DNA from: Streptomyces pinistramenti
GTDB taxonomy: Bacteria; Actinomycetota; Actinomycetes; Streptomycetales; Streptomycetaceae
DNA length: 64,000 bases
Direction: 5' to 3'
Assembly: GCF_020564935.1 (NCBI RefSeq)
Contig: NZ_JAJCXB010000003.1
Coordinates: 186,001 to 250,000, forward strand
Shown: in pieces, positions 36,344-46,267 of the stretch
Position numbering within the stretch: position 1 is the stretch's first letter
Layout of the letters: every line of letters starts with the position of its first letter
Notes under the pieces: generated by a model
Told to the model about the DNA's origin: nothing
The model's input: the letters and a program-made list of their open reading frames with translations, nothing else
Databases searched by the model: none
Translations under genes and position numbers: made by a program

Positions 36344-37347
36344 TGAGTGCGCAGACCGGCCCCGCGGGCCGTCCGGATGCGACGGATTCGGACACGACGA
36401 ATCCTGGCGTGACGAATCCTGGCGTGACGAATTCTGATGTAACGAAGGCGAAGCCGGCGGACGCGGGAAGGGGCGGCCCGGCGAACGGGGCGGCGGGCCG
36501 GCCGGACACAAAGAGCAGTGAAGGCGGTGTCCTGAACGTCTTCTCGCACGGGGTCCTGGTGATCTGGGGCCTGTTGGTGGCCATGCCGCTGCTGTGGGCC
36601 GTGGTCAGCTCCTTCAAGGACGACACCGAAATCTTCGGTTCACCCTGGGGACTGCCGTCCGTTCTGCACTTCGACAACTGGTCGCGCGCCTGGGACAAGG
36701 CGAACATGGGCCAGTATTTCCTCAACTCGCTGATCGTGGTGGGCGGTTCGCTCATCGGGACGATGCTGCTGGGGGCGATGGCGGCGTATGTGCTGGCCCG
36801 CTTCGACTTCCCGGGGAACCGTTTCCTCTACTTCCTCTTCGTCGGCGGCATGGGATTCCCGGTCATCCTGGCGCTGGTTCCGCTGTTCTTCGTCATGAAG
36901 AACATGGCATTGCTGGACACTTACCACGGCCTGATCCTCGTCTACATCGCGTATTCACTGCCGTTCACGGTCTTCTTCCTCAGCGGCTTCTTCAAAACGC
37001 TGCCGACCTCGGTGGCCGAGGCCGCCCTCATCGACGGCGCCTCGCACACCCGCATCTTCTTCCAGGTCATGCTGCCGATGGCCAAGCCGGGCCTGATCAG
37101 CGTCGGCATCTTCAATTTCCTCGGGCAGTGGAACCAGTACCTGCTGCCGACGGTGCTCAACGTCGGCGATCCGCACAAGAAGATGCTCACCCAGGGGCTG
37201 GTGGCCCTCGCGGTCAGCCAGGGCTACAAGGGCGACTGGTCGGGCCTCTTCGCGGGGCTCACCATCGCGATGCTGCCGGTGCTCGCCGCGTACATCATCT
37301 TCCAGCGGCAGGTGGTCGCGGGACTCACCGCCGGCGCGCTCAAGTAG
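36343..37347 (+). CDS. ngcG: Sugar ABC transporter permease NgcG
   Basis: A 334-residue partner permease with six hydrophobic segments and EAA loop AEAALIDGASHTRIFFQVML. The N-terminal 65 residues are an unusual hydrophilic Asp/Thr/Asn/Pro-rich tail not needed for transport, partly built from a three-copy 15-base repeat. The rest is of family length. Together with NgcF it forms the channel for N-acetylglucosamine or chitobiose, energised by an ATPase encoded elsewhere. Confidence 0.92.
   Translation: MSAQTGPAGRPDATDSDTTNPGVTNPGVTNSDVTKAKPADAGRGGPANGAAGRPDTKSSEGGVLNVFSHGVLVIWGLLVAMPLLWAVVSSFKDDTEIFGSPWGLPSVLHFDNWSRAWDKANMGQYFLNSLIVVGGSLIGTMLLGAMAAYVLARFDFPGNRFLYFLFVGGMGFPVILALVPLFFVMKNMALLDTYHGLILVYIAYSLPFTVFFLSGFFKTLPTSVAEAALIDGASHTRIFFQVMLPMAKPGLISVGIFNFLGQWNQYLLPTVLNVGDPHKKMLTQGLVALAVSQGYKGDWSGLFAGLTIAMLPVLAAYIIFQRQVVAGLTAGALK
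36396..36440 (+). repeat. Tandem 15-base repeat inside ngcG
   Basis: Three consecutive units GACGAATCCTGGCGT, the same again, and GACGAATTCTGATGT encode (TNPGV)2-TNSDV in the NgcG N-terminal tail. The first two are identical, suggesting recent slippage. Confidence 0.85.
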
Positions 37348-37588
37348 CCGGCGCCGGCGGCCCGCCACCCCCGGCCGGACCCGCCCGGCCGGGGCTCCCT
37401 CCGCTCCCGGGGCGCCGGGACCGGGCCGTGGCGGCTCGGCCCGTAGCTGCTCAAGGACTTGACGGGAGGCGACCGGGGCGCGTCATCTTAGATTCACATG
37501 TTGGAGACAAGCCGGGACCACGCTGTTGTGGCCCGGCCCGGCGGGCGGTCGTCGTGCCGCCCGTCCCAAGGCGGGAGTGGATGAGTCG

Positions 37589-38788
37589 ATGGAGACTCCG
37601 GGGTCGCAGTCCTCGCTGCACCGGGCCAATCTGGAGCGGGTCGTACGCGCGGTGCGTATGGCGGGCTCACTCACGCAGGCGGAGATCGCCCGGAGCACGG
37701 GGCTGTCCGCGGCCACCGTTTCCAATATCGTTCGTGAGTTGAAGGACGGCGGGACCGTCGAGGTGACCCCCACCTCCGCGGGGGGACGGCGGGCGCGAAG
37801 CGTCTCCCTGTCCGGCGACGCCGGCATCGTCGTCGGGGTCGATTTCGGCCACTCCCACCTGCGGGTCGCCGTCGGGAACCTCGCCCACCAGGTCCTGGCC
37901 GAGCAGGCCGAGCCGATCGATGTGGACGCCTCCGCGGCGGAGGGCTTCGACCGGGCGGAACGGCTGGTCAGCAGGCTGGTCGAGGCGACCGGGATCCCGG
38001 CGGGCAAGGTCATCGGCGTCGGCCTCGGTGTGCCGGGTCCGATCGACGTGGAGTCGGGCACGCTCGGCTCCACCGCGATCCTGCCCGGCTGGTCCGGCAC
38101 GAACCCCACCGACGAGCTGTCCGGCCGCCTCGGGGCCCCCGTCTACGTCGACAACGACGCCAACCTCGGCGCGCTGGGCGAGCTGGTGTGGGGCAGCGGC
38201 CGGGGCGCCGCCGACCTCGCGTACATCAAGGTCGCCAGCGGTGTCGGCGCGGGCCTGGTGATCAGCGGGCAGATCTACCGCGGGCCCGGCGGCACGGCGG
38301 GCGAGATCGGGCACATCACGCTGGACGAGGCCGGTCCCGTCTGCCGCTGCGGCAACCGCGGCTGCCTGGAGACGTTCACCGCGGCCCGCTACGTGCTGCC
38401 GCTGCTCCAGCCGAGCCACGGCCCGGATCTCACCATGGCCCGTGTCGTCCAGCTGGCCCGTGAGGGCGATCCGGGCTGCCGGCGGGTCATCGGGGACGTC
38501 GGACGCCATATCGGAAGCGGCGTGGCGAACCTGTGCAATCTGCTCAACCCGAGCCGAGTGGTGCTCGGCGGGGATCTGGCCGAGGCCGGCGAGCTGGTGC
38601 TCGGGCCGATCAGGGAATCCGTGTCGCGGTACGCGATCCCCAGCGCGGCACGGCAGTTGGGGCTGGTCCCCGGCACGCTCGGCGGCCGGGCCGAGGTGCT
38701 GGGCGCGCTCGCGCTGGTGCTGAACGAGATGGGCGATTCGACCCTCCTCGACGGCGCGCAGGGCGTCGAGAGCGCTGCCATCGCATGA
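37589..38788 (+). CDS. ROK-family transcriptional regulator (Rok7B7-like)
   Basis: A 399-residue protein. The N-terminal winged HTH (LTQAEIARSTGLSAATVSNI) leads into a sugar-kinase-fold domain with the ROK signature: IVVGVDFGHSHLRVAVG, DNDANLGALGE, IYRGPGGTAGEIGHI, and the zinc-binding CRCGNRGCLE. It is the direct neighbour of ngcEFG and xylFGH, as is Rok7B7 of S. coelicolor, a regulator of carbon use and development. ATG at 37589 opens METPGSQSSLHRANLERVVR; GGGAG lies 12 bases upstream. Possible autoregulation and control of xylF are inferred from position. Confidence 0.88.
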   Translation: METPGSQSSLHRANLERVVRAVRMAGSLTQAEIARSTGLSAATVSNIVRELKDGGTVEVTPTSAGGRRARSVSLSGDAGIVVGVDFGHSHLRVAVGNLAHQVLAEQAEPIDVDASAAEGFDRAERLVSRLVEATGIPAGKVIGVGLGVPGPIDVESGTLGSTAILPGWSGTNPTDELSGRLGAPVYVDNDANLGALGELVWGSGRGAADLAYIKVASGVGAGLVISGQIYRGPGGTAGEIGHITLDEAGPVCRCGNRGCLETFTAARYVLPLLQPSHGPDLTMARVVQLAREGDPGCRRVIGDVGRHIGSGVANLCNLLNPSRVVLGGDLAEAGELVLGPIRESVSRYAIPSAARQLGLVPGTLGGRAEVLGALALVLNEMGDSTLLDGAQGVESAAIA

Positions 38789-38928
38789 GGTGGCTGACTT
38801 CAGGCACCTAACGCATGGCACCGTTGTCATCTCGTTAAGGATTTACTCCTTGACGGTGCGCTGGCGGCCGAGTTGACTTCCAGCCACCTCGGCCGCAACG
38901 ACGCGGCCACGTCAGGGAGGCAAGCTCA

Positions 38929-40023
38929 ATGAATGTCTGGACGCGTCGCGCCCTCATAGGTACCGCTGCCGTATCGCTGGCCCTCTCGGTGGCCGCCTGC
39001 GGCAAGGCCGGTGACGATGGCAAGGCCGCCGGCGGGGACAGCAAGACCATCGGTCTGCTGCTGCCGGAGAACAAGACCACCCGTTACGAAACCTTCGACC
39101 GGCCCCTCATGGAGGCGAAGATCCATGAGCTGTGCAGCGACTGCAAGGTCAAGTACAACAACGCGGCGCAGGAGACCGAGACCCAGAAGAAGCAGTTCGA
39201 CGCGCTGATCACCCAGGGCATCAAGGTGATCATCCTGGACCCGGTCGACTACAAGGCCACCAAGTCGTGGGTCAACCAGGCCGCCAAGAAGGGCGTCAAG
39301 GTCGTCGCGTACGACCGGCTGGCCGAGGGCGAGATCTCCGCCTACGTGTCCTACGACAACGAGAAGATCGGCCGCCTCCAGGGCCAGGCACTGGTCAAGG
39401 CGCTCGGCAGTGACGCCAAGAACAGCAACGTGGTCATGATCAACGGCTCGCCGACCGACGCCAATGCGCCGTTCTTCAAGAAGGGCGCCCACACCGTCCT
39501 CGACAAGCAGGTCAAGAAGATCGTCTACGAGCAGGACATCCCCGACTGGTCGCCGGACGAGGCCAACAAGAAGATGAGCGCGGCCATCGACTCGCTCGGC
39601 AAGGACGGCTTCCAGGGCGTCTACGCCGCCAACGACGGCGAGGCGGGCGGCGTCATCACCGCGCTCAGGCAGCAGGGCGTCAAGGTCCCGGTCGGCGGCC
39701 AGGACTCCGAACTGGCGGGTCTCCAGCGGGTGTTGAAGGGCGAGCAGGCGTTCACGATCTACAAGCAGATCAAGCCGCAGGCCGACTCCACCGCCGAGAT
39801 CGCCGTCAAGCTGCTCAAGGGCGAGAAGACCGACTCCCTGACACCCATCAAGGTCGACAGCCTCAGCGGCGACGTCAAGGGCATCCCGGCGAAGCTGTAT
39901 GACGCGCAGGTCGTGACCAAGGACAACGTCAAGGACACGATCATCAAGGACAAGGTCTACAAGGCGAGCCAGATCTGCACCGCGGACGTGAAGGCGGCCT
40001 GCGAGGCGGCCGGCATCAAGTAG
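38929..40023 (+). CDS. xylF: Xylose-type sugar-binding lipoprotein XylF
   Basis: A 364-residue periplasmic-binding-protein family I receptor. The lipobox VAAC lies at about residues 21-24. Typical segments are TIGLLLPENKTTRYETFDRP, VIILDPVDYKATKSW and VYAANDGEAGGVITAL. Family members bind xylose or related sugars and deliver them to XylGH. ATG at 38929 has AGGGAGG about nine bases upstream. A 15-base-stem hairpin follows the gene and may limit expression of the downstream transporter genes relative to the binding protein. Confidence 0.9.
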   Translation: MNVWTRRALIGTAAVSLALSVAACGKAGDDGKAAGGDSKTIGLLLPENKTTRYETFDRPLMEAKIHELCSDCKVKYNNAAQETETQKKQFDALITQGIKVIILDPVDYKATKSWVNQAAKKGVKVVAYDRLAEGEISAYVSYDNEKIGRLQGQALVKALGSDAKNSNVVMINGSPTDANAPFFKKGAHTVLDKQVKKIVYEQDIPDWSPDEANKKMSAAIDSLGKDGFQGVYAANDGEAGGVITALRQQGVKVPVGGQDSELAGLQRVLKGEQAFTIYKQIKPQADSTAEIAVKLLKGEKTDSLTPIKVDSLSGDVKGIPAKLYDAQVVTKDNVKDTIIKDKVYKASQICTADVKAACEAAGIK

Positions 40024-40030
40024 CCCGTCG

Positions 40031-40065
40031 GGCGGGGCCGCCGCGCCTCCCGCGGCCGCCCCGCC
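40031..40065 (+). terminator. Hairpin between xylF and xylG
   Basis: Arms GGCGGGGCCGCCGCG and CGCGGCCGCCCCGCC pair with one mismatch around a 5-base loop. Placement inside an operon suggests partial termination or protection of the xylF mRNA rather than full stop. Confidence 0.65.
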
Positions 40066-40170
40066 GCACCGGACCCGCCCGCGCGCCGGGCCGGGCCGTA
40101 CCTCGCGAAGCCCTGTGCTCCCTGCACCACCATCCCCGCCGGTGTGAAGGCGGTGAAGGAGATGATTCAC

Positions 40171-40962
40171 GTGTCCGCTGCGCCTGTGCTGGCGTTGCGC
40201 AAAATCTCCAAGCGGTTCGGCGCCGTCCAGGCGCTCACGGACGTCACGCTGGAGATCCACCCCGGTGAGGTGGTCGCCCTGGTCGGCGACAACGGCGCCG
40301 GCAAGTCCACCCTCGTCAAGACCATTTCGGGGGTCCACCCGGTCGACGAAGGCACCATCGAGTGGGAGGGCAGGCCGGTCCGCGTCACGAAGCCGCACGA
40401 CGCCCAGGAGCTGGGTGTCGCCACCGTGTACCAGGACCTCGCGCTCTGCGACAACCTCGATGTCGTCGCCAACCTCTACCTCGGCAGCGAGATCCGCACC
40501 GCCGGTGTCCTGGACGAGATCGCGATGGAGAAGCGCGCCAAGGAACTGCTGGACACCCTGTCCATCCGGATCCCCAGCGTCCGGATCCCCGTCGCCTCGC
40601 TCTCCGGCGGCCAGCGCCAGGTCGTCGCCATCGCCCGTGCGCTGATCGGCGAGCCGAAGGTCGTCATCCTCGACGAGCCGACCGCGGCCCTCGGCGTCGA
40701 GCAGACCGCCCAGGTGCTCGACCTCGTCGAGCGGCTGCGCGAGCGGAACCTCGGTGTCATCCTCATCAGCCACAACATGGCCGACGTCCAGGCCGTCGCC
40801 GACCGGGTCGCGGTGCTCCGACTGGGCCGCAACAACGGTGTCTTCGACGTCGAGGGCACCTCCCACGAAGAGATCATCGCCGCCATCACCGGCGCATCGG
40901 ACAACGCCGTCACCCGCCGCAAGGCCCGCACGGACCAGGTGAAGAAGGAGGACCCGCGATGA
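40171..40962 (+). CDS. xylG: Sugar ABC transporter ATP-binding protein XylG (single-domain)
   Basis: A 263-residue ATPase. Walker A GDNGAGKST, Q-loop YQDLAL, signature LSGGQRQ, Walker B VVILDEPTAAL and switch ISHN are all present. Ribose/xylose-type ATPases usually have two fused ABC domains (about 500 residues); this one has a single domain and probably works as a homodimer. GTG at 40171 has AAGGAG nine bases upstream; an ATG at 40162 is only one base from that motif and unlikely. Its TGA overlaps the ATG of xylH (ATGA). Confidence 0.9.
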   Translation: MSAAPVLALRKISKRFGAVQALTDVTLEIHPGEVVALVGDNGAGKSTLVKTISGVHPVDEGTIEWEGRPVRVTKPHDAQELGVATVYQDLALCDNLDVVANLYLGSEIRTAGVLDEIAMEKRAKELLDTLSIRIPSVRIPVASLSGGQRQVVAIARALIGEPKVVILDEPTAALGVEQTAQVLDLVERLRERNLGVILISHNMADVQAVADRVAVLRLGRNNGVFDVEGTSHEEIIAAITGASDNAVTRRKARTDQVKKEDPR

Positions 40963-42263
40963 GCGACCTCACCAAGCGGCCCGCCGAAGAGACGGGCGCG
41001 GCCTCGGACACCGACGCCGCGCCCGCGGCCACGCCCGCCGCCGTCGACCCCCGCCTGCTCGTCCGCGAACAGGGCTTCGCCGGCTACGTGGGCGACTTCA
41101 AGCGCCGGGTACGCGGCGGCGAACTGGGCTCCCTCCCGGTCGTCATCGGCCTGCTCGTCATCGCCGTCGTCTTCCAGCTCAAGAACAGCAGCTTCCTGTC
41201 CGCCGACAGCCTCGCCAACATCGGCGTCTACACCTCCGGCCTCGGCATCATGGCCGTCGGCATCGTCTTCGTCCTGCTGCTCGGCGAGATCGACCTCTCC
41301 GTCGGCTCGGTGGCCGGCGTCGGCGCGGCCGTCTGGGCCGTGCTGAGCGTCACCCACGGCGTCAACGACTGGCTCGCCGTCCTCATCGCCGTCGTCGCCG
41401 GCGCCGCCATCGGCACGCTCCACGGCTTCTTCTTCGCCAAGGTCGGCGTCCCCGCCTTCGTCGTCACCCTCGCCGGCTTCCTCGGCTGGAGCGGCCTGCA
41501 GATCTGGATGATGGGCAAGGAAGGCTCCATCAACACCCCCAGCGGCAGCATCGTCGAGAGCCTCACCGGCTACTACTTCGAGGACAAGGCCGCCGCCTAC
41601 GGGCTGGCCCTGATCGCGGTACTCGCCTACGCCGCCTCGCTCCTCCTGGACGCCAAGCGCCGCAGGGCGGCGGCCCTGCCGTCCCGGCCGCTCAGCGAGA
41701 TCCTGCTGCGCACCGCCGTGGTCGCGGTACTCGCCTTCGCCGTCGCCTACGTCCTCAACGAGCCGGCCGGCGCCCGCGGCCTGCCGCTGGCCCTGGTCCT
41801 CTTCCTGGCCGTGCTGGTCATCGCCGACTTCGTGGTGCGCCGCACGACCTACGGGCGGCAGATCTTCGCGGTCGGCGGCAACGCGGAGGCGGCGCGCAGG
41901 GCGGGCATCAACGTCAACAAGATCCGCATCACGGTGTTCGCGATCTCCGGCATGCTGGCCGCCTTCGGCGGACTGTTCATCGCCAGTCTCTCCGGCGGCG
42001 CCACCAAGAACCTCGGCTCAGGCAACACCCTGATGAACGTCATCGCCGCCGCGGTCATCGGCGGCACCAGCCTCTTCGGCGGCCGCGGCAAGATCTGGTC
42101 CGCGCTGCTGGGCATGCTCGTCATCCAGTCGATCCAGCAGGGCCTGAACCTGCTCGGCATGGCCAGCGAGATCCAGTACATGATCACCGGCGCGGTGCTG
42201 CTCGCCGCCGTCGTCATCGACTCGGTGTCGCGGCGGACGCAGAAGACCGCGGGGCGCACGTGA
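40959..42263 (+). CDS. xylH: Sugar ABC transporter permease XylH
   Basis: A 434-residue inner-membrane permease of the ribose/xylose type (BPD_transp_2 family), with about ten hydrophobic segments. Landmarks are LLGEIDLSVGSVAGVGAAVW and FAVGGNAEAARRAGINVNKI (coupling region). The first 60 residues are an Ala/Thr/Asp-rich cytosolic extension. It is translationally coupled to xylG and followed by a strong hairpin, closing the xylFGH operon. Confidence 0.92.
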   Translation: MSDLTKRPAEETGAASDTDAAPAATPAAVDPRLLVREQGFAGYVGDFKRRVRGGELGSLPVVIGLLVIAVVFQLKNSSFLSADSLANIGVYTSGLGIMAVGIVFVLLLGEIDLSVGSVAGVGAAVWAVLSVTHGVNDWLAVLIAVVAGAAIGTLHGFFFAKVGVPAFVVTLAGFLGWSGLQIWMMGKEGSINTPSGSIVESLTGYYFEDKAAAYGLALIAVLAYAASLLLDAKRRRAAALPSRPLSEILLRTAVVAVLAFAVAYVLNEPAGARGLPLALVLFLAVLVIADFVVRRTTYGRQIFAVGGNAEAARRAGINVNKIRITVFAISGMLAAFGGLFIASLSGGATKNLGSGNTLMNVIAAAVIGGTSLFGGRGKIWSALLGMLVIQSIQQGLNLLGMASEIQYMITGAVLLAAVVIDSVSRRTQKTAGRT

Positions 42264-42330
42264 AGCGCGGGCAGTCGTTCGTCTGACGGAGCGCATCCGG
42301 GCACCCGCAGCGCGCGCGGGCCGTCATCCC

Positions 42331-42361
42331 GGCCCCCACCAGGCACGTTCCGGTGGGGGCC
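42331..42361 (+). terminator. Terminator of xylFGH
   Basis: GGCCCCCACC (42331-42340) and GGTGGGGGCC (42352-42361) form a perfect 10-base stem. Confidence 0.85.
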
Positions 42362-42507
42362 GGTCCGTGTCCGGGGCCTGGCCGGATCCGGCGGGTCACC
42401 CGAGTGACATACATCGCAAGGCCCGGGGACCGCCGTAGCCGACGGAACATTAGACTCGGCTGATCGGCAACCTCGACCAGTTCGAAGCTCGACAGCAAGG
42501 AGGCACA

Positions 42508-44514
42508 GTGCAGAAGGTGCCGCGCGAAGCGCGCCAGGCCGGGTCGGTCGCTGGAGACGGGCGGGAGTTGCTGACCCGTATCGGAGGGCCACGCGACCTG
42601 GACCGGCTCACCCCGGAACAGCTCGTACAGCTCGCAGACGAGGTCCGCGGCTTCCTCGTCGACGCGGTCTCCAAGACCGGCGGACACCTCGGGCCGAACC
42701 TCGGTGTGGTCGAGCTGACCATCGCCCTGCACCGCGTCTTCCACTCCCCGAAGGACCGGGTCCTCTTCGACACCGGCCACCAGTCCTACGTCCACAAGCT
42801 GCTCACCGGACGCCAGGACTTCGCGGGACTGCGCACCAAGGGCGGCCTGTCCGGCTACCCCTCGCGCGCCGAGTCCGAGCACGACGTCATCGAGAACAGC
42901 CACGCATCGACGGTCCTCGGCTGGGCCGACGGCCTCGCCAAGGCGAACCAGGTGCGCGGCAAGGACGACCACGTCGTCGCGGTGATCGGCGACGGCGCGC
43001 TGACCGGCGGCATGGCCTGGGAGGCGCTGAACAACATCGCCGTGGCCAAGGACCGCCCGCTCGTCATCGTCGTCAACGACAACGAGCGCTCCTACGCGCC
43101 CACCATCGGCGGCCTCGCCGACCACCTCGCCACCCTGCGCACCACCGACGGCTACGAGCGTTTCCTGGCCCGCGGCAAGGACCTCCTGGAGCGCACGCCG
43201 GTACTCGGCAAGCCGCTCTACGAGACGCTGCACGGCGCCAAGAAGGGCCTGAAGGACTTCATCGCGCCGCAGGGCATGTTCGAGGACCTCGGCCTGAAGT
43301 ACGTCGGCCCGATCGACGGCCACGACCTGGAGGCCCTGGAGTCCGCGCTGCAGCGCGCCAAGCGCTTCGGCGGCCCGGTCATCGTGCACTGCCTCACGGA
43401 GAAGGGCCGCGGCTACGAGCCCGCCGAGCAGGACGAGGCGGACCGCTTCCACGGCATCGGCGTCATCCACCCCGACACCGGCCTCCCGGTCGCCGCGTCC
43501 GGCGCCGACTGGACGTCCGTCTTCGGCGAGGAAATGGTCAAGCTCGGCCACGAGCGCGACGACATCGTGGCGATCACCGCGGCCATGCTCCAGCCGGTCG
43601 GCCTCCAGAAGTTCGCCGAGGCGTTCCCCGGCCGGGTCTACGACGTCGGCATCGCCGAGCAGCACGGCGCGGTCTCCGCGGCCGGCCTGGCCACCGGCGG
43701 GCTGCACCCCGTCTTCGCCCTGTACGCGACGTTCCTCAACCGCGCCTTCGACCAGGTCCTGATGGACGTCGCCCTGCACAAGTGCGGGGTCACCTTCGTC
43801 CTGGACCGCTCCGGCGTCACCGGCACCGACGGCGCCTCGCACAACGGCATGTGGGACATGTCGCTCCTCCAGGTCGTCCCCGGCCTGCGGATCGCCGCGC
43901 CGCGCGACGCCGACCAGGTACGCGCCCAGCTGCGCGAGGCCGTCGACGTGGACGACGCCCCGACCGTCGTGCGGTACTCCAAGGGCGCGGTCGGCCCGGC
44001 CGTCGAGGCGGTCGGACGGGTCGGCGGCATGGACGTGCTGCGTGAGCCCGCCGCCTCGGTCAAGCGTCCTGACGTCCTGCTGGTGTCGGTCGGCGCGCTG
44101 GCCCCCATGTGTCTGGAGATCGCCGGCCTCCTCGACAAGCAGGGCATCTCGACGACCGTGGTCGACCCGCGCTGGGTCAAGCCGGTCGACGCCGCGCTGC
44201 CGGGCCTCGCCGCCAAGCACCGCGTCGTGGTCACCGTCGAGGACAACATCCGCACCGGCGGCGTCGGTTCGGCCGTGGCGCAGGCGCTGCGGGACGCCGG
44301 GGTGGACGTCCCGCTGCGCGACTTCGGCATCCCCGAGCGCTTCCTCGACCACGCCTCGCGCAAGGAGGTCATGGCCGAGATCGGGCTCACCGCTCCGGAC
44401 ATCGCCCGCCAGGTCACCGGCCTCGTCGCCAGGATCGACGGCCGTTACGAGGACGCCGGCGCCGCGGAGGAAGCCGCGGGCACCCCGCGCCCGGCCGAGG
44501 TCGCCGGCGACTGA
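42508..44514 (+). CDS. dxs: 1-Deoxy-D-xylulose-5-phosphate synthase
   Basis: A 668-residue thiamine-diphosphate enzyme that condenses pyruvate and glyceraldehyde-3-phosphate, first step of the MEP isoprenoid pathway. [15 protein letters not shown], the TPP motif [16 protein letters not shown] and catalytic E384 in DVGIAEQHG are present; the C-terminal transketolase domain ([19 protein letters not shown]) is complete. GTG at 42508 with AAGGAGG upstream gives an N-terminal extension of about 25 residues over the usual LLTRI start. Streptomycetes often have two dxs copies; from position this is the one beside xylFGH. Confidence 0.95.
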   Translation: MQKVPREARQAGSVAGDGRELLTRIGGPRDLDRLTPEQLVQLADEVRGFLVDAVSKTGGHLGPNLGVVELTIALHRVFHSPKDRVLFDTGHQSYVHKLLTGRQDFAGLRTKGGLSGYPSRAESEHDVIENSHASTVLGWADGLAKANQVRGKDDHVVAVIGDGALTGGMAWEALNNIAVAKDRPLVIVVNDNERSYAPTIGGLADHLATLRTTDGYERFLARGKDLLERTPVLGKPLYETLHGAKKGLKDFIAPQGMFEDLGLKYVGPIDGHDLEALESALQRAKRFGGPVIVHCLTEKGRGYEPAEQDEADRFHGIGVIHPDTGLPVAASGADWTSVFGEEMVKLGHERDDIVAITAAMLQPVGLQKFAEAFPGRVYDVGIAEQHGAVSAAGLATGGLHPVFALYATFLNRAFDQVLMDVALHKCGVTFVLDRSGVTGTDGASHNGMWDMSLLQVVPGLRIAAPRDADQVRAQLREAVDVDDAPTVVRYSKGAVGPAVEAVGRVGGMDVLREPAASVKRPDVLLVSVGALAPMCLEIAGLLDKQGISTTVVDPRWVKPVDAALPGLAAKHRVVVTVEDNIRTGGVGSAVAQALRDAGVDVPLRDFGIPERFLDHASRKEVMAEIGLTAPDIARQVTGLVARIDGRYEDAGAAEEAAGTPRPAEVAGD

Positions 44515-44531
44515 CCCCGCAGCCGCAGCTC

Positions 44532-44574
44532 ATGGGCCGGCCGGTCACCTGTTCGGGTGCTCCGACCGGCCCAT
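44532..44574 (+). terminator. Terminator after dxs
   Basis: ATGGGCCGG (44532-44540) and the ACCGGCCCAT at 44565-44574 form the arms of a long-loop hairpin 18 bases beyond the stop. Confidence 0.55.
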
Positions 44575-44710
44575 CGGCTTGTCCGCCCACGCGTTCCATC
44601 GGGTGAATCCCCGCCGCCCGGAGGCCCGCCGCCCCTGACGACCGCTGTGCATTACGGAGACTCGGTCAGTTCGGGAGAGTGCTGACGGTCGTCCAGGTGG
44701 AGGTTCGCCC

Positions 44711-46237
44711 ATGAGCAGACAGCAGGGCACAGGCAACGGCACGCGCCGCGACCGCGGCATGTTCCGCACAAAAACGGTCGAACAGTCCATCCAGGACACC
44801 GAAGATCCGGAACACGCGCTCAAGAAATCCCTGTCCGCGCTCGATCTGACCGTCTTCGGTGTCGGTGTCGTCATCGGCACCGGCATTTTCGTTCTCACCG
44901 GAAAGATCGCCAAGGAACAGGCGGGCCCCGCCGTCGCCCTGTCCTTCGTCGCGGCCGGTGTGGTCTGCGCCCTGGCGGCCCTGTGCTACGCGGAGTTCGC
45001 CTCCACGGTGCCGGTCGCCGGCTCCGCCTACACCTTCTCCTACGCCTCGCTCGGTGAGCTGCCCGCCTGGATCATCGGCTGGGATCTGATCCTCGAACTG
45101 GCGCTGGGCTGCGCGGTGGTCGCCGTCGGCTGGTCCGGCTATATGCGGTCGCTGCTGGACACCGCCGGCTGGCACCTGCCGGCGAAGCTCTCCGGCACCC
45201 AGGGCGGCACCTTCGGCTTCGACCTGCTCGCCTGCATCCTCGTCCTGGCCCTGACCGTCATCCTCGTCCTCGGCATGAAGCTCTCCTCGCGGGTGACCTC
45301 GGTGATCGTCGGCATCAAGGTGACCGTCGTCCTGCTCGTCGTCATCGCCGGCGCCTTCTTCATCAGCGGCGCCAACTACCGGCCGTTCCTGCCGCCCACC
45401 CAGGCCCACGTGGGCGAGAGCGGATACGCCGCCCCGCTCTCCCAGCTGATCTTCGGCTTCACCCCGTCCAACTTCGGCGTGATGGGCATCTTCGCCGCGG
45501 CCGCCGTCGTCTTCTTCGCCTTCATCGGCTTCGACATCGTCGCCACCGCGGCCGAGGAGACCCGCAGTCCGCAGCGCGACGTGCCGCGCGGCATCCTCGG
45601 CTCGCTCGCCATCTGCACCGTCCTCTACGTCGCGGTGTCCATCGTCGTCACCGGCATGCAGAAGTACAGTCAGCTGTCGACCGACGCCCCGCTCGCCGAC
45701 GCCTTCAAATCCGTCGGCCACCCCTTCTACGCCGGCGTCATCAGCTTCGGCGCCGCGGTCGGCCTCACCTCGGTCTGCATGATCCTGCTGCTGGGCCAGA
45801 GCCGGGTGTTCTTCGCGATGAGCCGCGACGGGCTGCTGCCGCAGTTCTTCTCCCGCGTGCACCCGCGCTTCGGCACGCCCTACCGGTCGACCGTCCTGCT
45901 GGGCGTCGTCGTCGCGGTGGTCGCCGGCTTCACCTCGATCGACGTACTCGCCGAACTGGTCAACATCGGCACCCTGTTCGCCTTCGTCGTGGTCGCCATC
46001 GGCGTCGTCCTGCTCCGCCGCTCCCGCCCCGACCTGCCGCGGTCCTTCCGCACCCCGCTCGTCCCGCTGGTCCCCACGCTGTCCGTGCTCGCCTCGCTGT
46101 GGCTGATGCTCAACCTGCCCGCCGAGACCTGGCTGCGGTTCGCCGTGTGGATGGTCATCGGCTTCGCCGTCTACTTCGTGTACGGGCACGCGCACAGCCG
46201 GCTCGGCCTGCGCAACAAGGCCGCGGGCAAGGACTGA
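44711..46237 (+). CDS. APC-family amino acid permease
   Basis: A 508-residue membrane transporter with about twelve hydrophobic segments. Helix 1 has GVGVVIGTGIFVLTG, and AEETRSPQRDVPRG follows the sixth segment, the cationic-amino-acid-transporter (YfnA/CAT) pattern. ATG at 44711 has GGTGGAGG about 10 bases upstream. The hydrophilic N-terminus (RQQGTGNGTRRDRGMFRTKT) is cytosolic. It is a paralogue of the permease at 6392-7900. The substrate is not fixed. Confidence 0.88.
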   Translation: MSRQQGTGNGTRRDRGMFRTKTVEQSIQDTEDPEHALKKSLSALDLTVFGVGVVIGTGIFVLTGKIAKEQAGPAVALSFVAAGVVCALAALCYAEFASTVPVAGSAYTFSYASLGELPAWIIGWDLILELALGCAVVAVGWSGYMRSLLDTAGWHLPAKLSGTQGGTFGFDLLACILVLALTVILVLGMKLSSRVTSVIVGIKVTVVLLVVIAGAFFISGANYRPFLPPTQAHVGESGYAAPLSQLIFGFTPSNFGVMGIFAAAAVVFFAFIGFDIVATAAEETRSPQRDVPRGILGSLAICTVLYVAVSIVVTGMQKYSQLSTDAPLADAFKSVGHPFYAGVISFGAAVGLTSVCMILLLGQSRVFFAMSRDGLLPQFFSRVHPRFGTPYRSTVLLGVVVAVVAGFTSIDVLAELVNIGTLFAFVVVAIGVVLLRRSRPDLPRSFRTPLVPLVPTLSVLASLWLMLNLPAETWLRFAVWMVIGFAVYFVYGHAHSRLGLRNKAAGKD

Positions 46238-46267
46238 GGCCCGCCGCCGGGCCGCCACGGGACGTTC

